Source: Mycobacterium kyorinense
GTDB lineage: Bacteria; Actinomycetota; Actinomycetes; Mycobacteriales; Mycobacteriaceae
Reading direction: 5' to 3'
Assembly: GCF_002101735.1 (NCBI RefSeq)
Contig: NZ_LQPE01000057.1
Span: 1-64,000 of the forward strand
Length of the DNA: 64,000 nt
Below the pieces are notes generated by a model, which ran no database searches, had not been told where the DNA came from, and saw only the letters and a program-made list of their open reading frames with translations. A program made the position numbers and the translations under genes. Shown piece after piece: positions 42,107 through 51,188 of the stretch (positions within the stretch are counted from its first letter, which is position 1; each line of letters begins with the position of its first letter).

Positions 42107-43015
42107 ATGAGCGCCGACACGCTCAGCCGGCCCGTCAAGCAGGTGGCGTTTCGCCACATCAGCATCGGGCGGCAGATCAAAAACCACGTCGCGACAACGC
42201 TTTTCCTCACATCGTTCGTCGTTGCGCTGGTCCCGCTGGTCTGGGTGCTGTGGGTCGTGATCGCCCGAGGCTGGTACGCGGTCACAAGGTCCGGCTGGTG
42301 GACCCACTCGCTGCGCGGCGTGATGCCGGAACAATTCGCCGGCGGCGTCTATCACGCGCTGTACGGGACGCTCGCCCAGGCCGCGGTGGCCGCCGTCCTC
42401 GCCGTGCCGCTGGGGCTGATGGTCGCGGTGTACCTGGCCGAATACGGACCCGATCGGCTGACCCGGTTGACCACGTTCATGGTCGACGTCCTTGCCGGCG
42501 TGCCCTCGATTGTGGCGGCGCTGTTCATCTTCGCGCTGTGGATCGCCACCCTGGGATTCCAGCAGTGCGGCTTCGCCGTGTCGCTGGCCCTGGTCCTGCT
42601 GATGTTGCCGATCGTGGTGCGCTCCACCGAGGAGATGCTCAAGCTGGTACCCGACGAATTGCGAGAAGCCAGCTACGCGTTGGGCATTGCGAAATGGAAG
42701 ACGATCGTGCGGATCGTTTTCCCCGTCGCGCTGCCGGGCATCATCTCCGGGATCCTGCTGTCGATCGCACGTATCATCGGCGAAACCGCGCCCGTGCTGG
42801 TGCTGGTCGGCTACAGCCGCTCGATCAACTACGACATGTTCAACGGCAACATGGCGTCGCTGCCGTTGTTGATCTACACCGAGCTCGACAATCCCGAACA
42901 CGCCGGCTTCCTGCGGGTTTGGGGTGCCGCGCTGACCTTGATCATCGTGGTGGTCGTCGTCAACCTGGTCCCCGCGGCGGCCACCCGCCTGCTGGGATCC
43001 CGCCGGCGTGGGTAA
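42107..43015 (+). CDS. pstA1: phosphate ABC transporter permease PstA1
   Basis: This 302-residue permease has about six membrane helices and the ATPase-coupling loop REASYALGIAKWKTIVRIVFP. The N-terminal helix FLTSFVVALVPLVWVLWVVI is typical. It is the partner of PstC2 and completes the pstS3-pstC2-pstA1 unit. In M. tuberculosis the next gene is pknD in convergent orientation. Here oxcA and fadD7 intervene. The 109 nt after the stop show no clear terminator. Confidence 0.95.
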   Translation: MSADTLSRPVKQVAFRHISIGRQIKNHVATTLFLTSFVVALVPLVWVLWVVIARGWYAVTRSGWWTHSLRGVMPEQFAGGVYHALYGTLAQAAVAAVLAVPLGLMVAVYLAEYGPDRLTRLTTFMVDVLAGVPSIVAALFIFALWIATLGFQQCGFAVSLALVLLMLPIVVRSTEEMLKLVPDELREASYALGIAKWKTIVRIVFPVALPGIISGILLSIARIIGETAPVLVLVGYSRSINYDMFNGNMASLPLLIYTELDNPEHAGFLRVWGAALTLIIVVVVVNLVPAAATRLLGSRRRG

Positions 43016-43124
43016 CCCGGCTGAAGCCGCCCGTCGTACTCGGCCAGCCTCACCACCAAATCGCCTCTGATCCTTGGTCTTCCCGGCTTGCTTCAGGGCG
43101 TTCGGATGTGGCACCCAGGCCGAC

Positions 43125-44852
43125 TCAGGCGGAAGGCGTGGCCGCGCTTTTGGGGTTGAGGTGCGTCAAGTGCCCGCTCTCCACTCCGGAGGCGGGGTCG
43201 AGCTCACAGTCGACGATCGCAGGTTCATTCGATGCCAGCGCTTCCGTAAGTGCCGTTTGCAGCTCGCTCGGAGTAGTGGCGTGGAATCCCTTTCCGCCGA
43301 ATGCTTCTGCAATTAGCTCGTGGCGTGCATGTGCGTTCAGGACGGTCGGCGCTGGGTCTGCTCCGGAAGCGACCTCGTCGCCGCGATAGACACCGCCGTT
43401 GTTAAGAATGACCACAGTGATGGGCAGTCGGTGGCGGCATATGGTCTCGACTTCCATGCCACTGAAGCCAAATGCGCTGTCGCCCTCGATCGCGACGACC
43501 GATTGTCCGGTTTCGATCGCCGCCGCGATGGCATAACCCATGCCGATACCCATCGCACCCCAGGTTCCGCTGTCGAGCCGATGGCGCGGCAGTTGCATGT
43601 CGATCACGTTGCGGGCGATGTCCAGCGCGTTGGCGCCCTCGTTGACCAGGTACGTGTCCGGATGTCGGTCCAGCACTGCGCGTATCGCGCGCAGCGCGTT
43701 GTAGAAGCGCATCGGGTGCGGGTCGTCAGCAAGGCGCCGGTGCATCGCGGTGTCGTTGTGGGCCTTGCGTTCGGCGAGCTCGCTGGTCCATTGTCTCGGC
43801 ACAGTGATCGGGTGCTGCGGGAGCCGATCGAGTAGCGCCGACATCACCGAGCCGATGTCGCCGGCCAGCGGTGCTGCAATCGGTCGGTTGCTGTCGAATT
43901 CCGATGCCGCGATATCGACCTGGACGAACTGCGCGTCGGCCGACCATTGCGGTGATTCCCCGTGGCCCAACAACCAGTTGAGCCGGGCGCCGACCAGCAT
44001 GATCACATCGCCGCGGGCCAACGCCAACGAACGCGTTGCGGCGACCGATTGCGGGTGCGAATCCGGCAGCAGTCCCTTGGCCATCGACATCGGCAGAAAC
44101 GGGATGCCGGTGGTTTCGACGAACTGCCGGATCAGGGCGTCGGCCTGTGCGTAGGCCGCACCCTTGCCGAGCACAACCAGTGGTCGCTGCGCCTGCGCCA
44201 GCAGGTTCAATGCGCGGTCGACTGCGGCCACCCCGGGCGATTGCCGCGGAGCAGGATCGACGACCCGCCAGATCGTGTCTGCCGCGGCGTCGGCACCGAT
44301 GGCTTGTCCGAGCACAGCGGCCGGGATGTCCAGGTAGACACCGCCGGGTCGGCCCGAGACCGCGGTGCGGATGGCGCGCGCGACGCCGAGGCCGATGTCT
44401 TCGACACGCCCGATGCGGTACGCCCCCTTCGCGAACGGTCGAGCCGCGGCCAGCTGGTCGAGCTCCTCATAACCGCCGCGCTGCAGATCTGCCATCGCCC
44501 GCGGCCCCGATCCCGAGATCTGGATCATCGGAAAGCAGTTCGTGGTGGCGTTCGCCAGCGCGGTCAGACCGTTGAGGAAGCCGACGCCGGACGCGGTCAG
44601 GCAGACACCGGGCAGCTGGGTCAGGAAGCCGGCCGCAGCCGCTGCGTGGCCAGCGGAGGCCTCGTGCCGGAAGCCGATGTAACGGATACCAGATGTCTGC
44701 GCGACACGGGCAAGGTCGGTGATCGGGATGCCGACCAGCCCGTAAATGGTGGTTATCCCGTTGAGCTTGAGGGCATCCGCAACGAGGTGGAAGCCATCGG
44801 TCAGCCGACCGGATTGCGGCGTTTCGTCTGGAGGTGTCGATCCTGCGGACAT
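43125..44852 (-). CDS. oxcA: oxalyl-CoA decarboxylase
   Basis: This 575-residue thiamine diphosphate enzyme starts at ATG 44852, with AGGAG upstream. The catalytic Glu of the cofactor site is in GFRHEASAGHAAAAAG. The TPP/Mg motif is GDSAFGFSGMEVETIC, ending NNGGVY. TTNCFPMIQISG and RPGGVYLDIPAAVLGQ fit oxalyl-CoA decarboxylase better than acetolactate synthase. It releases CO2 from oxalyl-CoA to give formyl-CoA. It is divergent from fadD7 with 130 nt between, the same arrangement as Rv0118c-Rv0119. Confidence 0.88.
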   Translation of the reverse strand: MSAGSTPPDETPQSGRLTDGFHLVADALKLNGITTIYGLVGIPITDLARVAQTSGIRYIGFRHEASAGHAAAAAGFLTQLPGVCLTASGVGFLNGLTALANATTNCFPMIQISGSGPRAMADLQRGGYEELDQLAAARPFAKGAYRIGRVEDIGLGVARAIRTAVSGRPGGVYLDIPAAVLGQAIGADAAADTIWRVVDPAPRQSPGVAAVDRALNLLAQAQRPLVVLGKGAAYAQADALIRQFVETTGIPFLPMSMAKGLLPDSHPQSVAATRSLALARGDVIMLVGARLNWLLGHGESPQWSADAQFVQVDIAASEFDSNRPIAAPLAGDIGSVMSALLDRLPQHPITVPRQWTSELAERKAHNDTAMHRRLADDPHPMRFYNALRAIRAVLDRHPDTYLVNEGANALDIARNVIDMQLPRHRLDSGTWGAMGIGMGYAIAAAIETGQSVVAIEGDSAFGFSGMEVETICRHRLPITVVILNNGGVYRGDEVASGADPAPTVLNAHARHELIAEAFGGKGFHATTPSELQTALTEALASNEPAIVDCELDPASGVESGHLTHLNPKSAATPSA

Positions 44853-44982
44853 GCGCGACTCCTGGTATCCGTGGGCGGATCCGCCTGTGGTCACCACTTT
44901 GGTCTACTAGGGCGCCGACGTCCAAACCGAGCCGCTGTGCAGCCCATAGGATTCTGGTGCGGCCCAGGAAGGAGAACGGCCA

Positions 44983-46542
44983 ATGACGCCTGATCGGATC
45001 AGCACTGGTGCGACCGGCCCGACCATGGCAGATCTACTGGAAGCGACGGCAAGCCGACATCCCGAGGCACCCGCACTCGTCGCCGGCGCCGACCGTATCC
45101 CGATTAGCTACCGCGACCTCGTTGGACTGGTCGACGAGCTGGCCGGGAGATTGGCGCAGGGCGGCATGCTGCCCGGCGATCGGGCAGCGCTTCGCGCATG
45201 CAGCAGCGCTGAGTTCGTCGTGGGGTTGTTGGCGGCTTCCCGTGCCGGGCTGATCGTAGTGCCGCTGGATCCGGCCTTGCCGGTCAGCGAGCAACGCGCG
45301 AGGGTCACGGCGGCCGGAGCGCGGGCTGTCCTCGTTGACGACGCCGGCGCGGATGGACCGCAGGTGCCGTGCTGGCCGATCTCGGTTGCGGTCAGCCGAC
45401 GTAACGGAGCGTCGGTCGAGCTGGACTACACCGCGGAAACGCACCCGAGGACCGCGACGCCCGACGGACTGCGGCCCGACGACGCGATGATCATGTTCAC
45501 CGGTGGTACGACCGGTTCGCCGAAAATGGTTCCCTGGACCCGCAATAACATCGCCGCCTCGATTAGCAGCGTCATCGCTACGTACCAACTCGGGCCGCGA
45601 GATGCGACCGTCGCCGTGATGCCGCTATTCCACGGCCACGGCTTGATTGCCGCGCTCCTGTCAACCCTGGCGTCCGGGGGAAGCGTGCTCCTTCCAACCC
45701 ATGGGCGGTTTTCCGCGCACACATTCTGGGACGACGCACACGCCGTCGGCGCCACCTGGTTCACAGCGGTACCGACGATTCACCGAATTTTGCTGCAGCG
45801 CACGGGGACCGACTATCCGGGCCCCGCGCGGGTGCCGCTGCGCTTCATCCGCAGCTGTAGCGCCGCGCTGGACCCGGAGACAGCCGTCGCACTCCGGACG
45901 GAGTTCGCGGCACCGGTGCTGTGTGCCTACGGTATGACCGAGGCCACTCATCAGGTGACGAGCATGGGCTTAGCCGCGGACGACCAACGCACTGTCACGC
46001 CGGGCCTGGTCGGTCGTTCGACGGGAGCCGACGTTCGAATCGTCGGCGACGACGGTCAAGCGTGCCCGCCGGATGCCGTCGGGGAGGTCTGGTTACGCGG
46101 CCGGAACATCGTGCGCGGTTACCTTGACCCCTCCGCAACCGCCCGAAGTTTCACGGACGGATGGCTGCACACCGGCGACCTGGGGTCGCTGTCGGCGACG
46201 GGCGAGCTGAGGCTGCGCGGCCGCATCAAGGAAATGATCAACCGCGGCGGCGAGAAGGTATCGCCGGAGCACGTCGAGGGTGTGTTGGCCAGCCATCCCG
46301 ATATAGTCGAGGCCGCCGTGTTCGCCGTTCCCGACCCGATGTACGGGGAGGCGGTCGCAGCGGTGATTGTGCCGCAGCAGTCCCGTCCACCAGATTTCAC
46401 GGAACTGGCCGAGTTTTGCCGAAAGCGGCTGGCCCCCTTCGAAATTCCGGCGCGTTTCCAGGAGACGAGCGCGCTGCCGCATACCCCCAAGGGCTCGCTC
46501 GACCGCCGTGCGGTGGCGCAGCGATTCGCCCGCGAAACCTGA
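44983..46542 (+). CDS. fadD7: AMP-dependent acyl-CoA ligase, FadD7-like (probable oxalate-CoA ligase)
   Basis: This 519-residue adenylate-forming enzyme has the P-loop FTGGTTGSPKMV, YGMTEATHQV, GWLHTGDLG and the C-terminal PKGSLDR lysine loop. Divergent pairing with an oxalyl-CoA decarboxylase gene, as for Rv0119, supports oxalate as substrate: oxalate is activated to oxalyl-CoA, then decarboxylated. The pair lies in the middle of the pst locus, between pstA1 and pknD. It ends 31 nt before the convergent pknD stop. Confidence 0.85.
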   Translation: MTPDRISTGATGPTMADLLEATASRHPEAPALVAGADRIPISYRDLVGLVDELAGRLAQGGMLPGDRAALRACSSAEFVVGLLAASRAGLIVVPLDPALPVSEQRARVTAAGARAVLVDDAGADGPQVPCWPISVAVSRRNGASVELDYTAETHPRTATPDGLRPDDAMIMFTGGTTGSPKMVPWTRNNIAASISSVIATYQLGPRDATVAVMPLFHGHGLIAALLSTLASGGSVLLPTHGRFSAHTFWDDAHAVGATWFTAVPTIHRILLQRTGTDYPGPARVPLRFIRSCSAALDPETAVALRTEFAAPVLCAYGMTEATHQVTSMGLAADDQRTVTPGLVGRSTGADVRIVGDDGQACPPDAVGEVWLRGRNIVRGYLDPSATARSFTDGWLHTGDLGSLSATGELRLRGRIKEMINRGGEKVSPEHVEGVLASHPDIVEAAVFAVPDPMYGEAVAAVIVPQQSRPPDFTELAEFCRKRLAPFEIPARFQETSALPHTPKGSLDRRAVAQRFARET

Positions 46543-46573
46543 GCGGTCGGACACCGTATCGCCGCGCCGCACA

Positions 46574-48541
46574 TCAGCCCGCGGCCAGCTGCACCACCCT
46601 GTCGTTCCCGCGGTCGGCGACATATACGTTCCCCTTGGGATCCACAGCCACCGCCAATGGCGTGTTTAGGCCGTCGAACGGCAGCACGGTTGATGTGTTC
46701 GCCCCGGCGGCCAACTTCAGCACCTTGCTGGTGTCGTGGTCGGTGACGTAGACGCCGCCTGCGGAGTCGACCCCTATGCCCCAGGGCACTGTGAGACCGC
46801 TGAACGGCAAAACCGTCTGGGCGTTCGATCCGGCCTCCAACTTCAACACCCTGTTGTTGTCGGAGTCGGTGACGTAGACGTTGCCGGCGGTGTCCACCGC
46901 CACGCCATCGGGGTCGTTTAGTCCGTTGAACGGCAAGTCGGTCGGGTCGCTCGATCCGGCCGGCAACTTGACGACCCTATTGTTACCGCGGTCTGCGACG
47001 TAGACTGCGCCAGCGGCGTCCACTGCCACGCCCTCGGGGTAATTGAGACCGCTGAACGGCAAAACCGTCTGGTCGTTCGACCCGGCCGGCAACTTCACCA
47101 CCCTGTTGTTGAAGTCGGTGACGTAAACGCTGCCGGCGGAATCCACCGCAAGGTCCTGTGGCTGGTAGAGACCGGTGAATGGCAAGACGGCGGGGGTGCT
47201 AGACCCGTGCGCCAGCTTCAGGACCCGACCGTACATGCTTTCACTGGTGACGTACACATTCCCGTCCGTGTCTAGCGCCACCCCGCTCGGCGAGAGCCGG
47301 AAGTCGAGGCCGTTGAACGGTAGCACGCTTTGCCCAGATGCCGACGTCGATGAAGACGACGGCCGGAAAACCAGGATTGCGACGGCGACAACAACACCAA
47401 TGGTCACCAAGGCGATAGCTCCGATAATGGCCCACCGCTTGCGGTGGTCCTCGTATTCGGGTGCTTTGCTGAAATCCGGTGCCTTTGCGGAACCGCCGGA
47501 GGACGGGATACCTGGGCGCGACCAGCTGCCACCGCCGGTGTCGGCGGACGGTGCCCACGCCGGCTGGGTCCACGTATCGGCGCGGGGATCCGATCTGGCG
47601 GAGTGATTCCGGAAACCGGTCACCGCCGCACCGGCGGCGCCGCCCAGCAGAGTGGCATTTTCTCCTTGTTTCAGAATTGTGGTGGCCTGCTGTTGGTCCG
47701 ATGCGGTCAGCGCGTCGTGGGCGGCCGCAGCCAGCTCACCGGCGCTGCGATAGCGCTCTTCCGGGATTTTCGCCATGCCCTTGGCGATCACCTGGTCTAT
47801 AGCCGGCGGCACCTCTCCAGGTCGCACCTGGCTGGGCCGTGGGGCGGGCTGCATCAGGTGCGCGGCGATCAACTGCTCGATGCTGTCCACCCGGTAAGGA
47901 GGTGCCCCTGTCAAACACTCAGCGAGCACACAAGCTAGCGCATAGATATCGGAGCGATAAGTGACTTCATTGCCTGAAAACCGCTCCGGGGCCATGTAAT
48001 TGTAGGTTCCGATTGCGGTCCCGGTCTGGGTCAGCCCCGGATCGGTGGCGGCGCGCGCTATACCGAAATCCACCAGATAAGCAAAGTCGTTACCAGTGAT
48101 CAGGATGTTCTCCGGTTTGACATCGCGGTGCGTCACGCCGGCGGCGTGCGCGGCGTCCAGGGCGGCGGCGATCTGGCGCACAATGGCCACACTCCGTGCC
48201 GGGCTCAGCGGACCATTGCGGGCCAAGATGTCGCGCAGCGATTTGCCCTCGATCAGCCGCATGTCCACATAGAACTTGCCGTTGATCTCGCCGTAGTCGT
48301 GGATCGGCACCACATGTGGCTCGGTCAGCCGTCCGGCGGTATCGGCCTCGCGTTGCATCCGGGCGCGGAATTCCGGGTTGCCGGAGAACTGCGCGGAGAT
48401 CAGCTTCAATGCCACTACCCGATGTTTGCGGGTGTCCTCAGCCTCGTAGACCTCACCCATTCCGCCGCGGCCTAACAGCCGCAGCAGCCGATAGGGTCCA
48501 AACCACGACCCCACCCGCGAACCTGGCTCAGTGTTGCTCAC
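46574..48541 (-). CDS. pknD: serine/threonine protein kinase PknD
   Basis: This 655-residue receptor kinase starts at GTG 48541 after GGAGGGAGC. The kinase domain (about 15-275) has GRGGMGEVY, Lys46, HRDVKPEN with Asp140, DFG at 158 and an activation loop TQTGTAIGTY with candidate phospho-Thr. A single transmembrane helix lies at about 370-390. The outer part is a six-bladed NHL beta propeller made of repeats of the form VLPFNGL...GVAVDTAGNVYVTD. This is the M. tuberculosis PknD architecture. It is adjacent to pstS2, as there, so phosphate sensing is a reasonable link. Confidence 0.95.
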   Translation of the reverse strand: MSNTEPGSRVGSWFGPYRLLRLLGRGGMGEVYEAEDTRKHRVVALKLISAQFSGNPEFRARMQREADTAGRLTEPHVVPIHDYGEINGKFYVDMRLIEGKSLRDILARNGPLSPARSVAIVRQIAAALDAAHAAGVTHRDVKPENILITGNDFAYLVDFGIARAATDPGLTQTGTAIGTYNYMAPERFSGNEVTYRSDIYALACVLAECLTGAPPYRVDSIEQLIAAHLMQPAPRPSQVRPGEVPPAIDQVIAKGMAKIPEERYRSAGELAAAAHDALTASDQQQATTILKQGENATLLGGAAGAAVTGFRNHSARSDPRADTWTQPAWAPSADTGGGSWSRPGIPSSGGSAKAPDFSKAPEYEDHRKRWAIIGAIALVTIGVVVAVAILVFRPSSSSTSASGQSVLPFNGLDFRLSPSGVALDTDGNVYVTSESMYGRVLKLAHGSSTPAVLPFTGLYQPQDLAVDSAGSVYVTDFNNRVVKLPAGSNDQTVLPFSGLNYPEGVAVDAAGAVYVADRGNNRVVKLPAGSSDPTDLPFNGLNDPDGVAVDTAGNVYVTDSDNNRVLKLEAGSNAQTVLPFSGLTVPWGIGVDSAGGVYVTDHDTSKVLKLAAGANTSTVLPFDGLNTPLAVAVDPKGNVYVADRGNDRVVQLAAG

Positions 48542-48562
48542 CGTCGAGCTCCCTCCGTCTAA

Positions 48563-49651
48563 TCAAGAGATAGCATTCACCGCTTTGGCCAGTTTGGATT
48601 GGAACGAGCTCGGCAGCGGAATGGATCCGTACTGGTCCAAACCGTCTTGGCCAGGGCCGATTGCTGCCTGCATGAACGCTTTGACCGCGGTGCCGGTCGC
48701 CGAATCGGGATATTTCGAGCAGACGATCTCGTAGGTCGCCAGCACAATCGGATACGACCCGGGCTGGGTCGGCTTGTAGAACGAGGATGTGTCCAACACC
48801 AGGTCATTGCCCTGTCCCACGATCTTGGCCCCAGCGATCGTCTTGCCGACCGACTCGGTAGTGATCGAGACCGGGTCCGGCCCCGCCGAAGTGATGATCT
48901 GGGCCATGTGCAACTGCTTGCCCACCGCAAACGACCACTCGTTGTAGGTGATGGACCCCTCGGTGCTTTGCAGCGCCGCTGAGGTGCCGTTGTTGCCCGC
49001 TGCGCCGTCACCGACACCCCCGAGGAACGTCTCGCTAACCCCCTTGCCCCACGCACCGTCGGAGGCGCCATCGAGGTATTTCTGGAAGTTATCCGAAGTC
49101 CCGGACTTGTCGCTGCGGTAGATCACGTGAATCGGCGTGTCGGGCAGCGCGGTGCCCTTGTTGAGCGCGGCGATCGCCGGATCATTCCACGAAGTGATGG
49201 TGCCGTTGAAAATCTTGGCGGTGGTCGGCCCGTCCAGAATGAGCGGGTTCACGCCACCGACGTTGTAGGTGACCGCAATCGGGCCAAACACCGTCGGTAA
49301 ATCCCACGCCGGCGACCCACACCGCCCCGCCGCCGCGTCGGGCTGACCCGTCGACGGATCCAACGGGACGTCAGAGCCGGCCAGGTCAGTTTGGTTGCTG
49401 ATGAATGCCTTTACCCCCGCGCCCGAGCCGTTGGCGTTGTAGTCCAGCGTGTGACCCGGACACGCCCGGATATAGGCATACACGAATTGCTCGATCGCGT
49501 TCTCCTGCGCCGTCGACCCGGCGTCGCGGAGTTCCCGTTTGCCGCCGCAGTCCACATGCGCAGAGTCCTTGCTGTGGCCACCGCAGGCCGAGATCATCAC
49601 TGCGCCGGTGACCAGCAGGCTCAGCGCGCCGCCAGCTCGCTTCAACCTCAC
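48563..49651 (-). CDS. pstS2: phosphate-binding lipoprotein PstS2, copy 1 (ligand site intact)
   Basis: This 362-residue lipoprotein starts at GTG 49651 after AGAGGAG, with lipobox ISAC (Cys23). Phosphate-site elements are intact: AGSTAQEN, Asp94 in AGSDVPLD and [11 protein letters not shown] (Ser183-Gly184-Thr185). It matches M. tuberculosis PstS2 closely and lies beside pknD, as there. It is divergent from pstS1 copy 1 and the pstB relic. A diverged second copy is at 51189. Both share a homologous upstream region, so regulation was duplicated too. Confidence 0.93.
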   Translation of the reverse strand: MRLKRAGGALSLLVTGAVMISACGGHSKDSAHVDCGGKRELRDAGSTAQENAIEQFVYAYIRACPGHTLDYNANGSGAGVKAFISNQTDLAGSDVPLDPSTGQPDAAAGRCGSPAWDLPTVFGPIAVTYNVGGVNPLILDGPTTAKIFNGTITSWNDPAIAALNKGTALPDTPIHVIYRSDKSGTSDNFQKYLDGASDGAWGKGVSETFLGGVGDGAAGNNGTSAALQSTEGSITYNEWSFAVGKQLHMAQIITSAGPDPVSITTESVGKTIAGAKIVGQGNDLVLDTSSFYKPTQPGSYPIVLATYEIVCSKYPDSATGTAVKAFMQAAIGPGQDGLDQYGSIPLPSSFQSKLAKAVNAIS

Positions 49652-49858
49652 GGGACTCCTCTCTGAAGAGTAAAGGTGACTACCACATCACTCTGCCACC
49701 GAGCCGAGCCGAGCCGCGGAATCGCGCTCGTTCGCACAGCGGCGTCGTCGCCGCCAACTGCCGTGTGAACCCACGGTGAATATACAAATCTTTGAAGGCG
49801 GACGGAGGATTACAGAGGCTGCCCGCAGAGGGGCGTAACGCAGTAGCATCAGGCGTTG
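49652..49858. promoter_or_regulatory. divergent control region, first copy, with PHO-box-like repeat
   Basis: The region contains TGTGAAC (49764-49770), 4 nt, then GGTGAAT (49775-49781). On the other strand this reads ATTCACC-N4-GTTCACA, an 11-nt-spaced direct repeat like PHO boxes or RegX3-type sites. A TATACA hexamer follows. The homologous region at 52293-52477 has the same repeat. The leader next to pstS2 is also conserved between the copies. Confidence 0.65.
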
Positions 49859-50042
49859 ATGGTCTGTGAACAGCTCGACTCCGAGAACCGCGATGTCGTG
49901 CGCACGACCATAAGTGTTGCCGCGCAGGCAATTCCACCGGTTAGCCGAGAGGCTACTGACCCAGGTGAGCCGCTGCGTCTCCGGTCTATTCGGCGACCGC
50001 AGGCTCGTTGGTGTCATTGCCGGGTCCATAGCGGTTGAGTAG
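49859..50042 (+). pseudogene. pstB: pstB relic with large internal deletion
   Basis: The 5' end ATG-GTC-TGT-GAA-CAG-CTC-GAC aligns base by base with the start of intact pstB (52481), and the preceding sequence is homologous too. The 3' end, in another frame, encodes SGLFGDRRLVGVIAGSIAVE and TAG (50040-50042). This corresponds to the PstB C-terminus (SGLFGNHKLLGALAE). Roughly 670 nt of the ATPase, including Walker A, signature and Walker B, are missing. It is followed by pstS1 copy 1 exactly as intact pstB is followed by pstS1 copy 2, so it is a remnant of a duplicated pstB. Confidence 0.8.
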
Positions 50043-50061
50043 TCGAAAGAAGGTAAGGAAC

Positions 50062-51171
50062 GTGAAAATTCATCTGCCTACGGGGCTGGCCGCGGCGTTG
50101 GTCCTGGTCGCAGCATGCGGTTCGAACTCCACAAGTGGTTCGTCGAACCCCGGGGCCACCGGCGGCCCGGTCGCCACCGCACCAGCGACGTCGCAGGTGA
50201 CGTTGTCGGAGACTGGGAGCACGCTGCTCTACCCGCTGTTTAATCTGTGGGGTCCCGCCTATCACGAGAAGTACCCGAACATCACGATCACTGCCCAGGG
50301 CACCGGTTCGGGTACTGGAATTTCCCAGGCCGCCACCGGAGCGATCAACATCGGCGCCTCCGACGCGTACCTCTCCGAGGGCGACATGGCCGCCCACAAG
50401 GGCCTGATGAACATCGCGTTGGCAATTTCCGCTCAGCAGATCAACTACAACCTGCCCGGTCTCACAGAGCACCTCAAGCTGAATGGCAAAGTGCTGGCGG
50501 CGATGTACCAGGGCACAATCAAGACCTGGAACGATCCGCAGATCGCCGCCCTCAACCCCGGCGTGAAGCTGCCGAATACCACGGTGGTCCCGCTGCACCG
50601 CTCCGACGGGTCGGGTGACACTTTCATGTTCACCCAATATCTGTCCAAGCAAGACCCCGACGGCTGGGGCAAGTCGCCGGGCTTCGGCACCACCGTCGAC
50701 TTCCCCGCGGTCCCGGGTGCGCTGGGCGAGGACGGCAACGGCGGTATGGTAACCGGCTGCGCAAACACACCCGGATGTGTCGCCTACATCGGCATCAGCT
50801 ATCTCGACCAGACCAACCAGAAGGGCCTCGGCGAGGCCCAGTTGGGCAATGCCGCCGGGAAATACCTGCTGCCCGACCCCCACAGCATCCAGGCCGGGGC
50901 CGCCGGCTTCGTCTCGAAAACCCCGGAGAACCAAGCGATCTCGCTGATCGATGGCCCGTCTGCCGCCGGGTACCCGATCATCAACTACGAGTACGCCATC
51001 GTCAACAGCAATCAAAAGGACGCCGCCACCGCACAGACGATGCAGGCGTTTCTGCACTGGGCGATCACCGACGGAAACGCTCCCTCGTTCCTGGACAAGG
51101 TGCACTTTCAGCCACTGCCGCCCCAGGTGGTGAAGTTGTCCGACGCCCAGATCGCCAAGATCGCCGGGTAA
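50062..51171 (+). CDS. pstS1: phosphate-binding lipoprotein PstS1, copy 1 (ligand site intact)
   Basis: This 369-residue lipoprotein starts at GTG 50062 (VKIHL), with AAGGTAAGG upstream and lipobox VAAC (Cys19). Ligand positions are conserved: Ser53 in SETGSTLLYP, Asp101 in GASDAYL (M. tuberculosis mature Asp83) and Asp186 in RSDGSGDTF (mature Asp168). It is the closer match to M. tuberculosis PstS1. It lies directly after the pstB relic and is not followed by permease genes, so it depends on permeases encoded elsewhere in the locus. Confidence 0.92.
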   Translation: MKIHLPTGLAAALVLVAACGSNSTSGSSNPGATGGPVATAPATSQVTLSETGSTLLYPLFNLWGPAYHEKYPNITITAQGTGSGTGISQAATGAINIGASDAYLSEGDMAAHKGLMNIALAISAQQINYNLPGLTEHLKLNGKVLAAMYQGTIKTWNDPQIAALNPGVKLPNTTVVPLHRSDGSGDTFMFTQYLSKQDPDGWGKSPGFGTTVDFPAVPGALGEDGNGGMVTGCANTPGCVAYIGISYLDQTNQKGLGEAQLGNAAGKYLLPDPHSIQAGAAGFVSKTPENQAISLIDGPSAAGYPIINYEYAIVNSNQKDAATAQTMQAFLHWAITDGNAPSFLDKVHFQPLPPQVVKLSDAQIAKIAG

Positions 51172-51188
51172 GGAACGCCCGAACCCCG

